The notes: generated by a model not told the origin, from the letters alone. DNA of 45,390 nucleotides from Sulfuricurvum sp. (GCA_030696285.1 JAUYSQ010000011.1:1-45390); one strand, 5' to 3'; numbered from the stretch's first letter, positions 24,214-33,792 are shown. Translations and numbers: made by a program.

Positions 24214-25407
24214 TTAGCGGAATGTATCCACTTGGTCACGCAGTTGTGCAACACGGTTTCCACCACTATTTTTGGCTCTTTCTGTCACTTTTTTTGCATC
24301 AAGGAGGGAATCCTCCAATGATTTGGCAGGGATTTTAACAATAAAACCGGCACTAAGCGTTATTTTTGTGGCTCCTTGTGAGGTAGCAAAAATAGAATCA
24401 CTTACCGAGGAGATAATTTTTTCAACTTCACTCAGAGCACTCTCTTTAGTGTTTCGCGACATTAAAAAAGCAAAACGATCATCATCAAGATGGGCAATAA
24501 TATCGAGTGCTTGTTCGTACATGGCTATGATTTCACCCAGTTTTTTAAAGATACCCCCCATCTCCTCTTTGGAGAGAGAACTGCTTAAACTCGCGTGTTG
24601 ATCAATTTCAAAAACGATCAGAAAGTGGTTGGTGGATTTTTTATGGGAGCGCTTGGCCGCATAGGATGTGTGCATCCCTTTTTCACTATTGATTCCACTT
24701 AATGGATGGAGTAAAAGGGGATTTGTATTGGTTGTGGGCATTCTTCGGGCAAGGCGTTTTACTATAAAGTTGATTTCATCGGTTCTTGCCTCAAGTTTCG
24801 ATCCATCTGTATCGAGAGAGCAGGCTTGGTTAATGTCGCGATAAATTTGATTGAGGCGCCAGCGGTAAAAGAAAAAGGTTCCAATCGTCAAAAGCAATAG
24901 GAACAGTACCGTGATTTTTGCGATTGCAATGGAGTCGTTGATACGTTGCACCTGGTAATCCATCATTTGATCGATTTCAACAAGGTAGAGATTACGTGCA
25001 GATACCATCCGTTCATGCATAGCTTCTCTGGAAACAGGCATGGATTCGATCCAAAACAATGCTGCTTCTTGAAAGCTGGTTGAGGCAGAGAGAAGGGCTC
25101 TGTCTAGGGAATCCTGGTCTTCTTTTGACGTAAAGATAAAATCCAAAAAGGCTTTGTTAGTGGAGAACTTGGTAAAAAGTGCCAGTTCAGAAATATCCCC
25201 ATTTAAGGTGATAGTAGCCATACTTAAATCATTCAGATTAGCTGCCATAATCTTTTTGATCAAGAAATGTTGATTTTTTAGGGCACTTAAATGATCGGAA
25301 TATTGACTAATATTGATAAGCTGTATACTAAGAGCTGAAACTCCGACCGTTAATACGATAAGAGCCATCTTTAAATTAAAGAAAATTTGCCGTATTGAAA
25401 GCTTCAC
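24214..25407 (-). CDS. Membrane protein with degenerate GGDEF domain
   Basis: 397 residues, GTG start (25405-25407) with AAGGA upstream. Membrane segments near 10-32 and 163-181 bracket a helical periplasmic sensor. The C-terminal third has the fold pattern of a diguanylate cyclase (LIVFEIDQHASLSSSL ... GEIIAMYEQALDIIAHL ... AGFIVKIPAKSLEDSLLDAKKVTERAKNSGGNRV), but the GGDEF signature is DDDRF (308-312). Catalysis is therefore unlikely. I infer a sensor or partner-binding role. It is divergent from thiL and carries its own terminator. Confidence 0.8.
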   Translation of the reverse strand: MKLSIRQIFFNLKMALIVLTVGVSALSIQLINISQYSDHLSALKNQHFLIKKIMAANLNDLSMATITLNGDISELALFTKFSTNKAFLDFIFTSKEDQDSLDRALLSASTSFQEAALFWIESMPVSREAMHERMVSARNLYLVEIDQMMDYQVQRINDSIAIAKITVLFLLLLTIGTFFFYRWRLNQIYRDINQACSLDTDGSKLEARTDEINFIVKRLARRMPTTNTNPLLLHPLSGINSEKGMHTSYAAKRSHKKSTNHFLIVFEIDQHASLSSSLSKEEMGGIFKKLGEIIAMYEQALDIIAHLDDDRFAFLMSRNTKESALSEVEKIISSVSDSIFATSQGATKITLSAGFIVKIPAKSLEDSLLDAKKVTERAKNSGGNRVAQLRDQVDTFR

Positions 25408-25502
25408 GAGGAGTTCCTTCTTATAAAGTTATCATATTCTCATATTTCGTACTATTTTAACATACTTTACTTCTCTTAACCGTCTCATAACGTCAAATGC
25501 TT

Positions 25503-25508
25503 TATAAT
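25503..25508 (+). promoter_or_regulatory. -10 element upstream of thiL
   Basis: TATAAT 40 nt before the GTG start at 25548, in the AT-rich divergent region. No clear -35. Confidence 0.4.
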
Positions 25509-25547
25509 TACTTTTTATTTTAATATTTAAAGACGACTGGGCAAAAC

Positions 25548-26372
25548 GTGAACATCGAAAATCATTTTATCGCACTTATGAGTCAAAAACGTTCTCGTAT
25601 CGGTGATGATGGTGCCGTATTAGGAGAATGGGTCTATTCCAAAGATATTTTTTTTGAAAATGTCCATTTCAAACGTCAATGGCTCTCATCTTACCAAATC
25701 GGCTATAAAGCAATGATTATTAATATTTCAGATGCGATTGCGATGAATGCCAAGCCAAAATATGCTTTGGTCGGGGTAGCGATGCCACGAAGTATGAGCT
25801 TGCACGATATGGGTGAGCTCTCTCGCGGGATGAGGGAGTGTGCTGATACGTTTGGAGTGGAAATTATCGGTGGTGATACGATTAGTAACGTTAAGCTCGA
25901 TCTTTCTGTCACGATTATTTCTAAAAGTAAGCACCCTTTGATGCGTAGAGGGTTAAGGGCGGGTGACTTGATAGCCCATACGGGTCAAATCGGAGAATCA
26001 CTGCGTCATTTGCGTTATCTGATGGCAGGGGGAAAAGTGAATTCTCAAAGTCGTTTTGTCCGTCCCGTTTTACGAGAAAAATTTATCCAAAAAGCGCGCC
26101 CTTATTTGCGTTGTGGAATGGATATCTCAGATGGACTTTACAGTGATGCAGGGAAACTTTGTTCTCTTAATCGTCTAGGGATACAGTGGAAGTCGAAGCT
26201 TCATAAAAACCGTGCTTGCAGCGGTGAGGAATATGAGATGTTAATCGCTTTTAATCCGATACACAAGCAAGCACTGATGAGAATTTCAAAATTAACGCGA
26301 ACCCCTTTTTCCATTATTGGAACAGCAAAAAGAGGCAAAGCGGTCAATCGCTGCAAAGCACACCATTTTTAG
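25548..26372 (+). CDS. thiL: Thiamine-monophosphate kinase
   Basis: 274 residues, GTG start. ThiL phosphorylates thiamine monophosphate to the active diphosphate. Seen are RIGDDGAVLG (metal-binding aspartates), NVHFKR, INISDAIAMNAKPKYALVGVAMP, GGDTI, and the late motif MDISDGLYSDAGKL. It is shorter than typical ThiL (about 320), with the loss mainly in the C-terminal half, but the catalytic aspartates remain. It starts a forward run with truD and psd. Confidence 0.9.
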   Translation: MNIENHFIALMSQKRSRIGDDGAVLGEWVYSKDIFFENVHFKRQWLSSYQIGYKAMIINISDAIAMNAKPKYALVGVAMPRSMSLHDMGELSRGMRECADTFGVEIIGGDTISNVKLDLSVTIISKSKHPLMRRGLRAGDLIAHTGQIGESLRHLRYLMAGGKVNSQSRFVRPVLREKFIQKARPYLRCGMDISDGLYSDAGKLCSLNRLGIQWKSKLHKNRACSGEEYEMLIAFNPIHKQALMRISKLTRTPFSIIGTAKRGKAVNRCKAHHF

Positions 26373-26384
26373 GAGCACAATATC

Positions 26385-27476
26385 ATGGAACGTCAGTATT
26401 ATTTACCTCATAGCTCAATCGAATTTCATTTTCGTCAAAGTGCCCGTGATTTCGTCGTGGACGAGATTCCACTTTACCCTTTTAGCGGTGAGGGAGAGCA
26501 TTTAGTGCTGCATGTGCGTAAAAAAAATCTTTCCACATGGCAGATGCTTGATATTTTCAGCAACCATTTGGGGATTAAAGGACGTGATATCGGCTATGCC
26601 GGGCTCAAAGATAAAAACGCACAAACGAAGCAGTACATCTCTATCCCGAAACAATACGAGCCGATGTTGGAAAATTTTGAGCATGAGGGGATTAAAATCC
26701 TTGAAAAGCAATATCACAATAATAAAATTCGGATCGGTCATCTCAAGGGAAACCGTTTTTTTATCCGTCTTAAAAAAGTTAACCCAACATCGGCCATGAA
26801 AATTCAAGAAGCGCTGAAAATGATTAAGAAAAATGGAATGCCCAATTATTTTGGATTTCAGCGTTTTGGCAATGATGGCGAAAATTACCTCAAAGGTAAA
26901 GCAATTTTAGAGGGGACGTTAAAAGAGAAAAGCAAAAAGCTTCATCAGTTTTATATCAACTCCTACCAAAGTTACCTTTTTAACGCATGGTTGAGCCGTC
27001 GACTTCAAATTTCTAAACTGGTGGAGAGTTTTAGTGCTGAAGAGTTGGCGCATGAGCTTTCGATGGACAAAAGTGAACTGGAGTCAATGAAAAAGCAAAA
27101 ACATCCTTTTAAACTGATGCACGGCGATGTTATGATGCATTATCCGTACGGTAAATTGTTCCATTATGAGAGTGATGAAGAGTGTGAGCGCTTTATGAAG
27201 CATGATATTTCATTTACGGGATTGCTTAGCGGCAAGCGCGCGACAAGAGCCGAGGGATTCGCCCAAACCATCGAGTCAGAATATGATACCATTGAAAAGG
27301 GAATCGATGGAGCGCGTCGGTATGGATGGGTTTTCCCCGAAGACATAGAGGGTCAATACAAAGAAAATGAAGCATGGTTCGAGCTTCACTTCACGCTTCC
27401 AAAAGGGTGTTATGCGACCGTACTGATCGAAGAGATCGCAAAACGTGAAATTCAAAACGATGAAAGTCAGGAGTAA
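26385..27476 (+). CDS. truD: tRNA pseudouridine(13) synthase TruD
   Basis: A 363-residue enzyme that makes pseudouridine 13 in tRNA. The catalytic aspartate is D76 in GYAGLKDKNAQTKQ. The family blocks NYFGFQRFGNDGEN, FYINSYQSYLFNAWLSRRL and the late FTGLLSGKRATRAEG are present. It lies 12 nt after thiL and is followed two bases later by psd, so the three probably share a transcript. Confidence 0.95.
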   Translation: MERQYYLPHSSIEFHFRQSARDFVVDEIPLYPFSGEGEHLVLHVRKKNLSTWQMLDIFSNHLGIKGRDIGYAGLKDKNAQTKQYISIPKQYEPMLENFEHEGIKILEKQYHNNKIRIGHLKGNRFFIRLKKVNPTSAMKIQEALKMIKKNGMPNYFGFQRFGNDGENYLKGKAILEGTLKEKSKKLHQFYINSYQSYLFNAWLSRRLQISKLVESFSAEELAHELSMDKSELESMKKQKHPFKLMHGDVMMHYPYGKLFHYESDEECERFMKHDISFTGLLSGKRATRAEGFAQTIESEYDTIEKGIDGARRYGWVFPEDIEGQYKENEAWFELHFTLPKGCYATVLIEEIAKREIQNDESQE

Positions 27477-27478
27477 CT

Positions 27479-28294
27479 TTGCAGCAACATTTTACATCAT
27501 CTTTATCTCAAACTTTTGGTCGTTTCGCGTCCAAAAAGCATTCAAAAAAGTTTCAAAATTTTATTAACCGTTCCTACGTCAAAATGATGGGATTGGACAT
27601 GGGTGATTTTAATGCACCTGAATCCTATCCAACGCTCAATGCCCTTTTTACCCGTCATCTGAATGTTCCCCGTAGTTTTTCAGCTAATCCAAGTGATATG
27701 ATCAGCCCGTGTGATTCGCTTATTACCGAAGCAGGGAGAATTCAAGAGGATAGGGCGTTGCAGATTAAAGGGATGAGCTACAGCGTTGATGGATTTTTAG
27801 GTGAGCATATTTCATCGGACAATAAGTCGCGGATACATGGAGGAGAATTTATCAATTTTTATCTCTCCCCGCGTGATTATCATCGTTATCATGTTCCGCT
27901 TGATATGCAAGTAACCAAGGCAATTCATATCACGGGTAAGCTTTATCCTGTTAACATTCCGACGTTGAAGCGAAAAATAGATCTCTTTATCGAAAATGAG
28001 CGTGTGGTCTTAGAATGTTTAACCACCAATGGGAAGCTTTTTTATCTTGTCCTTGTCGGTGCGTTGAATGTTGGAAAAATGGAGGTGAGTTTTGAACCTC
28101 GTATTCAAACCAATACGGCATTTGGAGGAGGTGTTTATGAATATGACAATCTTCACCTCAAAAAAGGAGATGATTTTGGATGCTTTCAAATGGGTTCGAC
28201 TATTATCTTTTTGAGTGAAAAAGGGATGATAGAATCCGATGTTACTGTCGGAGAAAGTGTGAAATATGGACAAATGATAGGGAGAATTTTTTAG
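27479..28294 (+). CDS. psd: Phosphatidylserine decarboxylase proenzyme
   Basis: 271 residues, TTG start at 27479 two bases after truD with AGGAG upstream. It forms phosphatidylethanolamine at the inner membrane. The self-cleavage site is G239-S240 in QMGSTIIFL, which leaves a pyruvoyl group on a 32-residue alpha chain. The INFYLSPRDYHRYHVP block with conserved histidines is clear. The gene ends against ppk2 on the opposite strand with only seven bases between. Confidence 0.95.
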   Translation: MQQHFTSSLSQTFGRFASKKHSKKFQNFINRSYVKMMGLDMGDFNAPESYPTLNALFTRHLNVPRSFSANPSDMISPCDSLITEAGRIQEDRALQIKGMSYSVDGFLGEHISSDNKSRIHGGEFINFYLSPRDYHRYHVPLDMQVTKAIHITGKLYPVNIPTLKRKIDLFIENERVVLECLTTNGKLFYLVLVGALNVGKMEVSFEPRIQTNTAFGGGVYEYDNLHLKKGDDFGCFQMGSTIIFLSEKGMIESDVTVGESVKYGQMIGRIF

Positions 28295-28301
28295 GTTCTT
28301 T

Positions 28302-29243
28302 CTATTCGTTAAGTGCTTCTGTCACTTTCAACGACATACTCGATTCCATTCGCTTAAGCTCTGCATCTCCGTCAATCAATATTTTTTTTGATATTTTAAA
28401 TGCAGACGGTTTTTTAGAAGAGTAATCCAATGTTTTTAAAATGTATTTAATACAATTGAGCCGTGCTTTTTTCTTATTATCGGAACGAATAATCATCCAA
28501 GGAGCATGTTCGGTATGGGAAGATAGAAGCATCGAGTATTTGGCAATGGTGTATTTGTCCCATAATTTCTGTGACTTGGCATCGACAGGTGAGAGCTTGA
28601 ATTGTTTGAGCGGATCGGTTTTACGCTCTTTGAACCGTTTTGCTTGTTCCTCTTTGGAGACTGAGAAATAAAATTTAAACAATACTATCCCTGAATTTAC
28701 CAGCATTCTCTCAAATGATCCCACTTCATGCAAAAATTCTTTGTGTTCCTCTTCGGTACAAAATCCCATAACCGGTTCAACCCCCGCACGATTGTACCAA
28801 CTTCGGTCGAAAAAAACTATTTCACCGGCACTGGGGAGATATTGGGAATAGCGTTGAAAATACCATTGTGTTTTTTCAATATCTGAGGGTTTACCCAAAG
28901 CAACGATCCTGGCTCCGCGTGGGTTAAGATGCTCCGTCATCCGCTGAATCGTCCCCCCCTTTCCGGCAGCATCACGCCCTTCAAAAATAATCAAAATTTT
29001 AAGCCCTTGCTCTTTAACATGATTTTGCAATTTTAGGAGTTCGATCTGAAGCGTTTTTAACTCTTCTTCGTACTCTAAAACCTCTTTTTTTACCCAAATA
29101 GGAAGGCGGATTTTTTTAGAATCCTTTTTACGATTGTCTTTTGTCTTTTTTGTATCATGGTCGCGACGATCTGGATGAACTACATCTTCTATTTTTTCTG
29201 CTTCCGTTATTTCTGCTTTAACTAGGGGACTTTTGGAGTTCAT
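28302..29243 (-). CDS. ppk2: Polyphosphate kinase 2
   Basis: A 313-residue PPK2-family kinase that transfers phosphate between polyphosphate and nucleotides. Walker A is FEGRDAAGKGG. The lid and Walker B region shows TQWYFQRYSQYLPSAGEIVFFDRSWYNRAGVEPVMGF. The last part has WDKYTIAKYSMLLSSHTEHAPW. The N-terminus is a charged, lysine-rich extension of about 50 residues. The sequence looks like class I (nucleoside diphosphate-acting), but substrate preference cannot be proved here. It shares the minus strand with the DUF255 gene, 10 nt apart. Confidence 0.93.
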   Translation of the reverse strand: MNSKSPLVKAEITEAEKIEDVVHPDRRDHDTKKTKDNRKKDSKKIRLPIWVKKEVLEYEEELKTLQIELLKLQNHVKEQGLKILIIFEGRDAAGKGGTIQRMTEHLNPRGARIVALGKPSDIEKTQWYFQRYSQYLPSAGEIVFFDRSWYNRAGVEPVMGFCTEEEHKEFLHEVGSFERMLVNSGIVLFKFYFSVSKEEQAKRFKERKTDPLKQFKLSPVDAKSQKLWDKYTIAKYSMLLSSHTEHAPWMIIRSDNKKKARLNCIKYILKTLDYSSKKPSAFKISKKILIDGDAELKRMESSMSLKVTEALNE

Positions 29244-29253
29244 TTTTTATCCT

Positions 29254-31167
29254 TTATAAGGTTGTTAAAAGAAGTGCATCGAGTTTTTGGAACTCTTCGG
29301 TGGAAGCGAAACAGCTATTTTCTCCGCAAATTAAAAAGCTTTTAAGTGTTTCATCCCGTTTGAAAAGGACGAAGGGGTAGGTGAGTGTGCCGCATTGCTG
29401 GAGCAGACTTTTTGGTGCTTTGATAATGCGATCTCCTTTGAGATAACGCACTGTTTGTTCGGTGAGTTTTGGAGTATAAATCGGACTTTTCATCAATTTG
29501 ATCGAGACGTATTCCAAGCTTTTAAACGCAAAATGGCGGTATTTGCCATCAATAAGGGACCCAAGGTCTAACAGTGTCTCAACCATAACTGCCACGGCAC
29601 TTGGATACGAGCCATCATCAAGTTCACAAATGGTGGGAAATTTCCCACGACTAAAATACCATGCGCCGCCTTCGTAAAACAGCTCTAACGCTTTGTTAGC
29701 AAGCTGTTGTGCCTGAATAAGGTATTGCTCCTCAAAAGTAGACTGATACGCTTCGATAAGGGTATTGGAAAGATAGGCATAATCTTCTAAAAATGCTTCG
29801 ATTTTAGGGACTTTGTGGATAAGCGTTGTGTGGTACAGTTGTCCGTTTAGCATCATCGTAGAGAGCAGAGACTCTAGAGAAGCCAATGCCTGTTGATGAT
29901 AGTGCGGTGTTTGACGTCCTAATACCAAGAGGGCTTTTATCATCATTGCATTCCATGCCGTATTGATCTTGCGATCGATGAATGGATACGCACGTATTTC
30001 TCTGATTTTTTTACACTCTATGACGAAACGCTCAAACCACTCTGGCCGTACTAGTGTTTCAAGTGTGATGATACAGTGTCCTTCAAAATTTCCCTCAGGC
30101 GAGATGACGAGAAGGCGCGTCGCTTCCTCAATATTTTTTACATCAGAGTTTTGGAGCGCTTGAAGTATGTCGTTGTAACGGTAGACGAAATATTTCCCCT
30201 CTTCTCCCTCAGTATCAGCATCGCTGGCACTGTAAAAAAGATTGTCTTCCATCATAAATTTCATCATAAAATCGGCTGTTTGGGTGGCAACTCTTGCATA
30301 CAATGGATTAGCAAATTGGACGCTTGCCCGTGCGTAAAGTTCACACAAAAGGGCGTTATCATAGGTCATCTTTTCAAAATGGGGAATGAGCCATGACTCC
30401 TCGGTACTGTAGCGGCAGAATCCACCGTCGATGAGGTCAAACATTCCGCCCCGTGCCATCGCATCGAGAGTATGCGTGATGATATTTTGACGCTCTTGAT
30501 CGGATTCGAGAGATTCTTGTGTCATCAGTGTTTTGAGAGTAGAGGTGTGGGGAAATTTCGGAGCTTTGGAAAATCCTCCGTTGATTGGGTCGAAATTATG
30601 TTCCGCTTGTTTGGAAAATTGGATCATGATTTTTTCATCCAGTTGGGTTGCTTGGGTCGGCATATTTTTAGGCTTCATAAAACCGGTGATCTCATCGGCA
30701 TTTTGGAAGAGTTTTTCGTCGTTTATGGCAACTTTTTCGGCGATGATAGCCGTAAGCTCGCTAAACCCCATCATCTGTTCACGATTGTGAGGGGGAATGT
30801 AGGTAGCGGCATAAAAGGGTTTGTTTTGCGGTGTACAAAAGATAGAAAGAGGCCATCCACCGCTACGACGGTTTAGCAGGACGTGCAGCTCTTGAAAATG
30901 TTTGTCGATGTCAGGACGTTCTTCACGATCGACTTTGATACAGATGAAGTGTTGATTCACAAATGCAGCAATCTCTTCATTTTCAAATACATCATGCTCC
31001 ATGACGTGACACCAATGGCAACTGCTGTACCCGATGGAGATAAAAATCGCTTTGTGCTCACGCCGTGCTTGTTCAAATGCCTCATCACACCATGGATACC
31101 AATCGAAGGGGTTATCTTTGTGCTGTTGGAGATAAGGGGAGTCTTCGAATGAGAGACGGTTTGACAT
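29254..31167 (-). CDS. DUF255 thioredoxin-fold protein (YyaL/SSP411 type)
   Basis: 637 residues. The N-terminal DUF255 domain is thioredoxin-like: [22 protein letters not shown], then [24 protein letters not shown] with CHWC, and [11 protein letters not shown]. The C-terminal two thirds are an alpha/alpha barrel resembling glycosidase/epimerase folds ([49 protein letters not shown]). Proteins of this family (Bacillus YyaL, animal spermatogenesis-associated protein 20) have no settled activity. The GGAG ribosome site supports the start. Confidence 0.9.
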   Translation of the reverse strand: MSNRLSFEDSPYLQQHKDNPFDWYPWCDEAFEQARREHKAIFISIGYSSCHWCHVMEHDVFENEEIAAFVNQHFICIKVDREERPDIDKHFQELHVLLNRRSGGWPLSIFCTPQNKPFYAATYIPPHNREQMMGFSELTAIIAEKVAINDEKLFQNADEITGFMKPKNMPTQATQLDEKIMIQFSKQAEHNFDPINGGFSKAPKFPHTSTLKTLMTQESLESDQERQNIITHTLDAMARGGMFDLIDGGFCRYSTEESWLIPHFEKMTYDNALLCELYARASVQFANPLYARVATQTADFMMKFMMEDNLFYSASDADTEGEEGKYFVYRYNDILQALQNSDVKNIEEATRLLVISPEGNFEGHCIITLETLVRPEWFERFVIECKKIREIRAYPFIDRKINTAWNAMMIKALLVLGRQTPHYHQQALASLESLLSTMMLNGQLYHTTLIHKVPKIEAFLEDYAYLSNTLIEAYQSTFEEQYLIQAQQLANKALELFYEGGAWYFSRGKFPTICELDDGSYPSAVAVMVETLLDLGSLIDGKYRHFAFKSLEYVSIKLMKSPIYTPKLTEQTVRYLKGDRIIKAPKSLLQQCGTLTYPFVLFKRDETLKSFLICGENSCFASTEEFQKLDALLLTTL

Positions 31168-31195
31168 TTAGTGCTCCAAAATGAAATACACTACT

Positions 31196-31546
31196 TTACC
31201 ACAACTCGACACCAAATTGACGGACAACGAGAGAAAAGAGGATAAAACAAATAACGGCAATCGCTATCGAAGCGAGTATAGCTGACCAAAATCCGATTCG
31301 TTCAAGCAGTATTGGAAACGCTAAAAACATAGGTAACGTTGGAACCACATACCAAAAGGTGTACCACGCATGGTTGGCTATTTTCTCAGTCGGCTGATGT
31401 TCGATATAGAGCCAAATAAGGGTTAAAAATGTCACGAGCGGCAATGCCGCGATGAGTCCGCCGAGTTTATCGCTTCGTTTTGCCATCTCAGAGACGAGGA
31501 CGACAATCGCTGCGGTGAGTAAATATTTTATGATAATCCACGTCAT
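31196..31546 (-). CDS. DUF3147 family membrane protein
   Basis: 116 residues, four predicted membrane helices (about 3-20, 29-48, 64-84, 88-110). The segment SEMAKRSDKLGGLIAALPLVTFLTLIWLYIEHQPTEKIANHAWYTFWYVVPTLPMFLAFP is the typical DUF3147 pattern. Function unknown. It lies 15 nt downstream of the OprD-like porin gene, so it may belong to the arsR-porin transcript. Confidence 0.82.
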   Translation of the reverse strand: MTWIIIKYLLTAAIVVLVSEMAKRSDKLGGLIAALPLVTFLTLIWLYIEHQPTEKIANHAWYTFWYVVPTLPMFLAFPILLERIGFWSAILASIAIAVICFILFSLVVRQFGVELW

Positions 31547-31561
31547 ATTTTTCCTTGATAT

Positions 31562-32806
31562 CTAAAATAGATAATCGGCAATAATACGGGTATTAAACTC
31601 ATCGTACGCACGATTTTTGTAGAACTCTGTGGTATCAGGATTATAGTCAATATAGGCCAAACGGCATCGCAATCGGAATGACTTGGTAGGCTGATACGTG
31701 GCATCGAAATTATATTCGTCCGAGTCAGGGCGCGGATTGTCGGTCAGAGAGCTAGGATCACTTTGTTTTGCATCGCTTTGATCGATTCGCAAATATTTAA
31801 GGGATGCTTCGACTGTTGTATCAAAACGGTGTGTCAGAATACCCCCATACGCTAACGCTCCCGCGTTTTCCGTTTCCCCGTCGATTTGAAAATCGGTATA
31901 GGTGATAAATCCTCCCCATCCCATTTTGGCATAACGTCCACCTGTCCCTGCCAGTGATTGATCTCCTATTTGAGTGAAAAGACCGGTCAAACTCCAATCA
32001 CCGTAATGAACTCCTACTTTCGTACCGATAAGATAGGTAGAAGACAATCCGATCAATTCGTTTCCGACGCCATTTTCGTTGAGATATTGAATCGCACCCG
32101 AAAGGTTGAAGGGGGAGTCTATGGATAAAAATTTTGGCATTTCGCTTTGAATATAGAGAGCATTCATCACATCGGGAACGTAATAATCATACACCTCATT
32201 TTTTATTCCCCATTTCTGCGATGTCGCTCCGATCATCGTAATATCACGATGAAATCCAAAGTTTTCAGTGGGTGAAATAAAACGGTCGGAGTCTTTGTAC
32301 TTCCATTTGGTGATATAGGCTCCCTTGAGTGTAATATCAGTTATTGACCGGTTTTCGATCATGAGCGCTTCAAAACTGTTGGGAAGCATCCGATTGTAAT
32401 AGTCATTGGTCAAAGGGGTATTAAGTCTTTGCCGTCCGTATTTGATGAGGGTATCTTCGTAGATATACGATAAAGCAGCTTCCCCTAAAATATTGATCGA
32501 ACTGCCATCACTTTTGAGGTTGCTTGTTTGTCCCGATTCGGGCATTTTGGTGAGCGATGTAATCCCATTGCTTGAGAAAAATGAAGCGTTGGCTTGGATT
32601 CCATAAAAAGGCGCAGTTTGATAACTCAGTATCCCACCGATGGTGAGCGCAGTTCGATCGGTTCGTAGATCCCGCTGCCCGTCATACCAAAACACACGTA
32701 TATCTCCACTTGCTTTTCCCTTTGTAAAAGCGTCGTTAAGGGTTTCTCCTTGCACGAAGAGAGGGATGATAAAAATAAGAGCAGAGGTTAAATATTTCAT
32801 TACCAT
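31562..32806 (-). CDS. OprD-like outer-membrane porin
   Basis: 414 residues, signal peptide MVMKYLTSALIFIIPLFVQGE (a second ATG three codons in is an alternative start). The barrel begins TLNDAFTKGKASGDIRVFWYDGQ, contains YGRQRLNTPLTNDYYNRMLPNSFEALMIENRS, and ends FNTRIIADYLF. The YGRQxLxTP segment is shared with the OprD-like porins of Campylobacterota, including the one at 43990. The gene begins two bases after the arsR stop and should be controlled by it. Substrate unknown; small sulfur compounds or organic anions are possible from the context. Confidence 0.85.
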   Translation of the reverse strand: MVMKYLTSALIFIIPLFVQGETLNDAFTKGKASGDIRVFWYDGQRDLRTDRTALTIGGILSYQTAPFYGIQANASFFSSNGITSLTKMPESGQTSNLKSDGSSINILGEAALSYIYEDTLIKYGRQRLNTPLTNDYYNRMLPNSFEALMIENRSITDITLKGAYITKWKYKDSDRFISPTENFGFHRDITMIGATSQKWGIKNEVYDYYVPDVMNALYIQSEMPKFLSIDSPFNLSGAIQYLNENGVGNELIGLSSTYLIGTKVGVHYGDWSLTGLFTQIGDQSLAGTGGRYAKMGWGGFITYTDFQIDGETENAGALAYGGILTHRFDTTVEASLKYLRIDQSDAKQSDPSSLTDNPRPDSDEYNFDATYQPTKSFRLRCRLAYIDYNPDTTEFYKNRAYDEFNTRIIADYLF

Positions 32807-32808
32807 AC

Positions 32809-33186
32809 TTATTTAACCGTTACTGCATCGTTAAAGAAAAGCTCTCGATTATTGTCAAAATTGGTTATTAATGTTTGGAAACATGCGGCAAGCTCTCGGA
32901 TGGTTTCGATATTGGGTTCGATATAAACTTTGTTTCCTTTTTTTTCGACGATAATAATCTTAGCCTCTTTAAGCTCTTTGATATGGGCGGAGATCGTTGG
33001 GAGGGAAAAATTAAAATGTTCGGCAACGGTACTGACGCAGGTAGCGATAGGGTTTACTTCAACCCCAGGTTGTTTTTTATCGAGAGAACACGTATATCCA
33101 CCCGTAAAGACATTTTTGAAAATCAGAAAACGTGTTTCATTGCTCAGGGCTTTGAAAATTTTTAATTTTTGTTCCATATCCAACAT
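32809..33186 (-). CDS. ArsR-family transcriptional regulator
   Basis: 125 residues (ATG 33186; an ATG three codons in is possible). A winged helix: KIFKALSNETRFLIFKNV, then HFNFSLPTISAHIKELKEAKIIIVEKKGNKVYIEP. The usual ArsR metal motif ELCVCDL is absent. An insertion between the first helix and the recognition helix instead holds cysteines in YTCSLDKK and IATCVST, which could sense thiols, sulfide or metal. It is followed by the porin gene two bases later. A palindromic site lies in the divergent region upstream, so it probably represses itself and its neighbours. Confidence 0.9.
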   Translation of the reverse strand: MLDMEQKLKIFKALSNETRFLIFKNVFTGGYTCSLDKKQPGVEVNPIATCVSTVAEHFNFSLPTISAHIKELKEAKIIIVEKKGNKVYIEPNIETIRELAACFQTLITNFDNNRELFFNDAVTVK

Positions 33187-33220
33187 AGATTACCTTTTTA
33201 TGGATGTTTTTTAAGTATTG

Positions 33221-33226
33221 ATTATA
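33221..33226 (-). promoter_or_regulatory. -10 element of arsR
   Basis: TATAAT on the minus strand 35 nt before the arsR start. The TTAGC-rich candidate operator lies directly upstream, across the -35 region. Confidence 0.5.
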
Positions 33227-33240
33227 GCATAAGATAAGTA

Positions 33241-33258
33241 TTAGCAAATTAGCTAATT
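33241..33258. promoter_or_regulatory. Candidate ArsR operator, site 1
   Basis: TTAGCAAATTAGCTAAT contains two TTAGC units 8 nt apart and the perfect 12-bp palindrome AATTAGCTAATT (33247-33258). It lies between divergent arsR and the periplasmic DsrE-like gene. Fifteen of 17 bases match site 2 at 33855-33871. Confidence 0.6.
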
Positions 33259-33290
33259 AGTAAATTTACATTATTTTTACATTGGGTGAT

Positions 33291-33296
33291 TATAAT
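33291..33296 (+). promoter_or_regulatory. -10 element of the periplasmic DsrE-like gene
   Basis: TATAAT 34 nt before the start at 33331. The AAAGG ribosome site follows. No -35 at canonical spacing. Confidence 0.45.
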
Positions 33297-33330
33297 GATA
33301 AACGTAAAATTATAATCCAAAAGGAATCGT

Positions 33331-33792
33331 ATGAAAAAATGGTTACTTATGCTCGCACTCTCAGCCGTTTTATGTGCAGAAGAAGGGGTAAAACAAGTTG
33401 TTTTCGATCTTAAAACGGGAAGTATCGAAACGTTTGAAAAGAAAGTGCTCCAAGGGATTGCCTATCATAAAAGTCATTATGAAGGGAAACTTGAAAAACT
33501 TGATGTGGCGGTTGTCATTCATGGTGATGCCTATAAGTTTTTCGTGAAAGATTTAAAAAACTCACCCTATAAAAACGATCAGAAACTCGCAGCGGCTCAT
33601 GATCAGCTGAGCAAACGGATCGCTGCGATGGCCGATACCTATGAAGTAGAGTTTTTAATGTGTGAAGCAACAATGAAAACATTGAAAATTGAGAAGAGCA
33701 ATGTGTATGATTATGTGAAATTAACGCCAAATTCAACCATCGGATTGATCGATAAACAAAACGAGCATTTTGCGTATATTCCGATTCACTAA
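33331..33792 (+). CDS. Periplasmic DsrE-like protein
   Basis: 153 residues with signal peptide MKKWLLMLALSAVLCAEEG. The mature part has the DsrE/F-like fold pattern: KQVVFDLKTGSIETFEKKVLQGIAYHKSHYEGKLEKLDVAVVIHGDAYKFFV, then KRIAAMADTYEVEFLMCEATMKTLKIEKSNVY. The single mature cysteine, in EFLMCEATM, is at the position where DsrE-like proteins often carry a sulfur-accepting residue. I infer a role in handling sulfane sulfur or thiols in the periplasm. It has its own -10 element and lies next to candidate operator site 1. Confidence 0.75.
   Translation: MKKWLLMLALSAVLCAEEGVKQVVFDLKTGSIETFEKKVLQGIAYHKSHYEGKLEKLDVAVVIHGDAYKFFVKDLKNSPYKNDQKLAAAHDQLSKRIAAMADTYEVEFLMCEATMKTLKIEKSNVYDYVKLTPNSTIGLIDKQNEHFAYIPIH

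Noticed and set aside
24150-24240. A plus-strand reading with protein-like text (QKGNKKEAIDRFLES) behind a GAGGAG site and ATG-TAT-TAG
   Set aside because: The frame is stopped after two codons, and the resemblance arises from the AAGAAGC/GCTTCTT terminator hairpin of the minus-strand gene. No longer frame supports a pseudogene.
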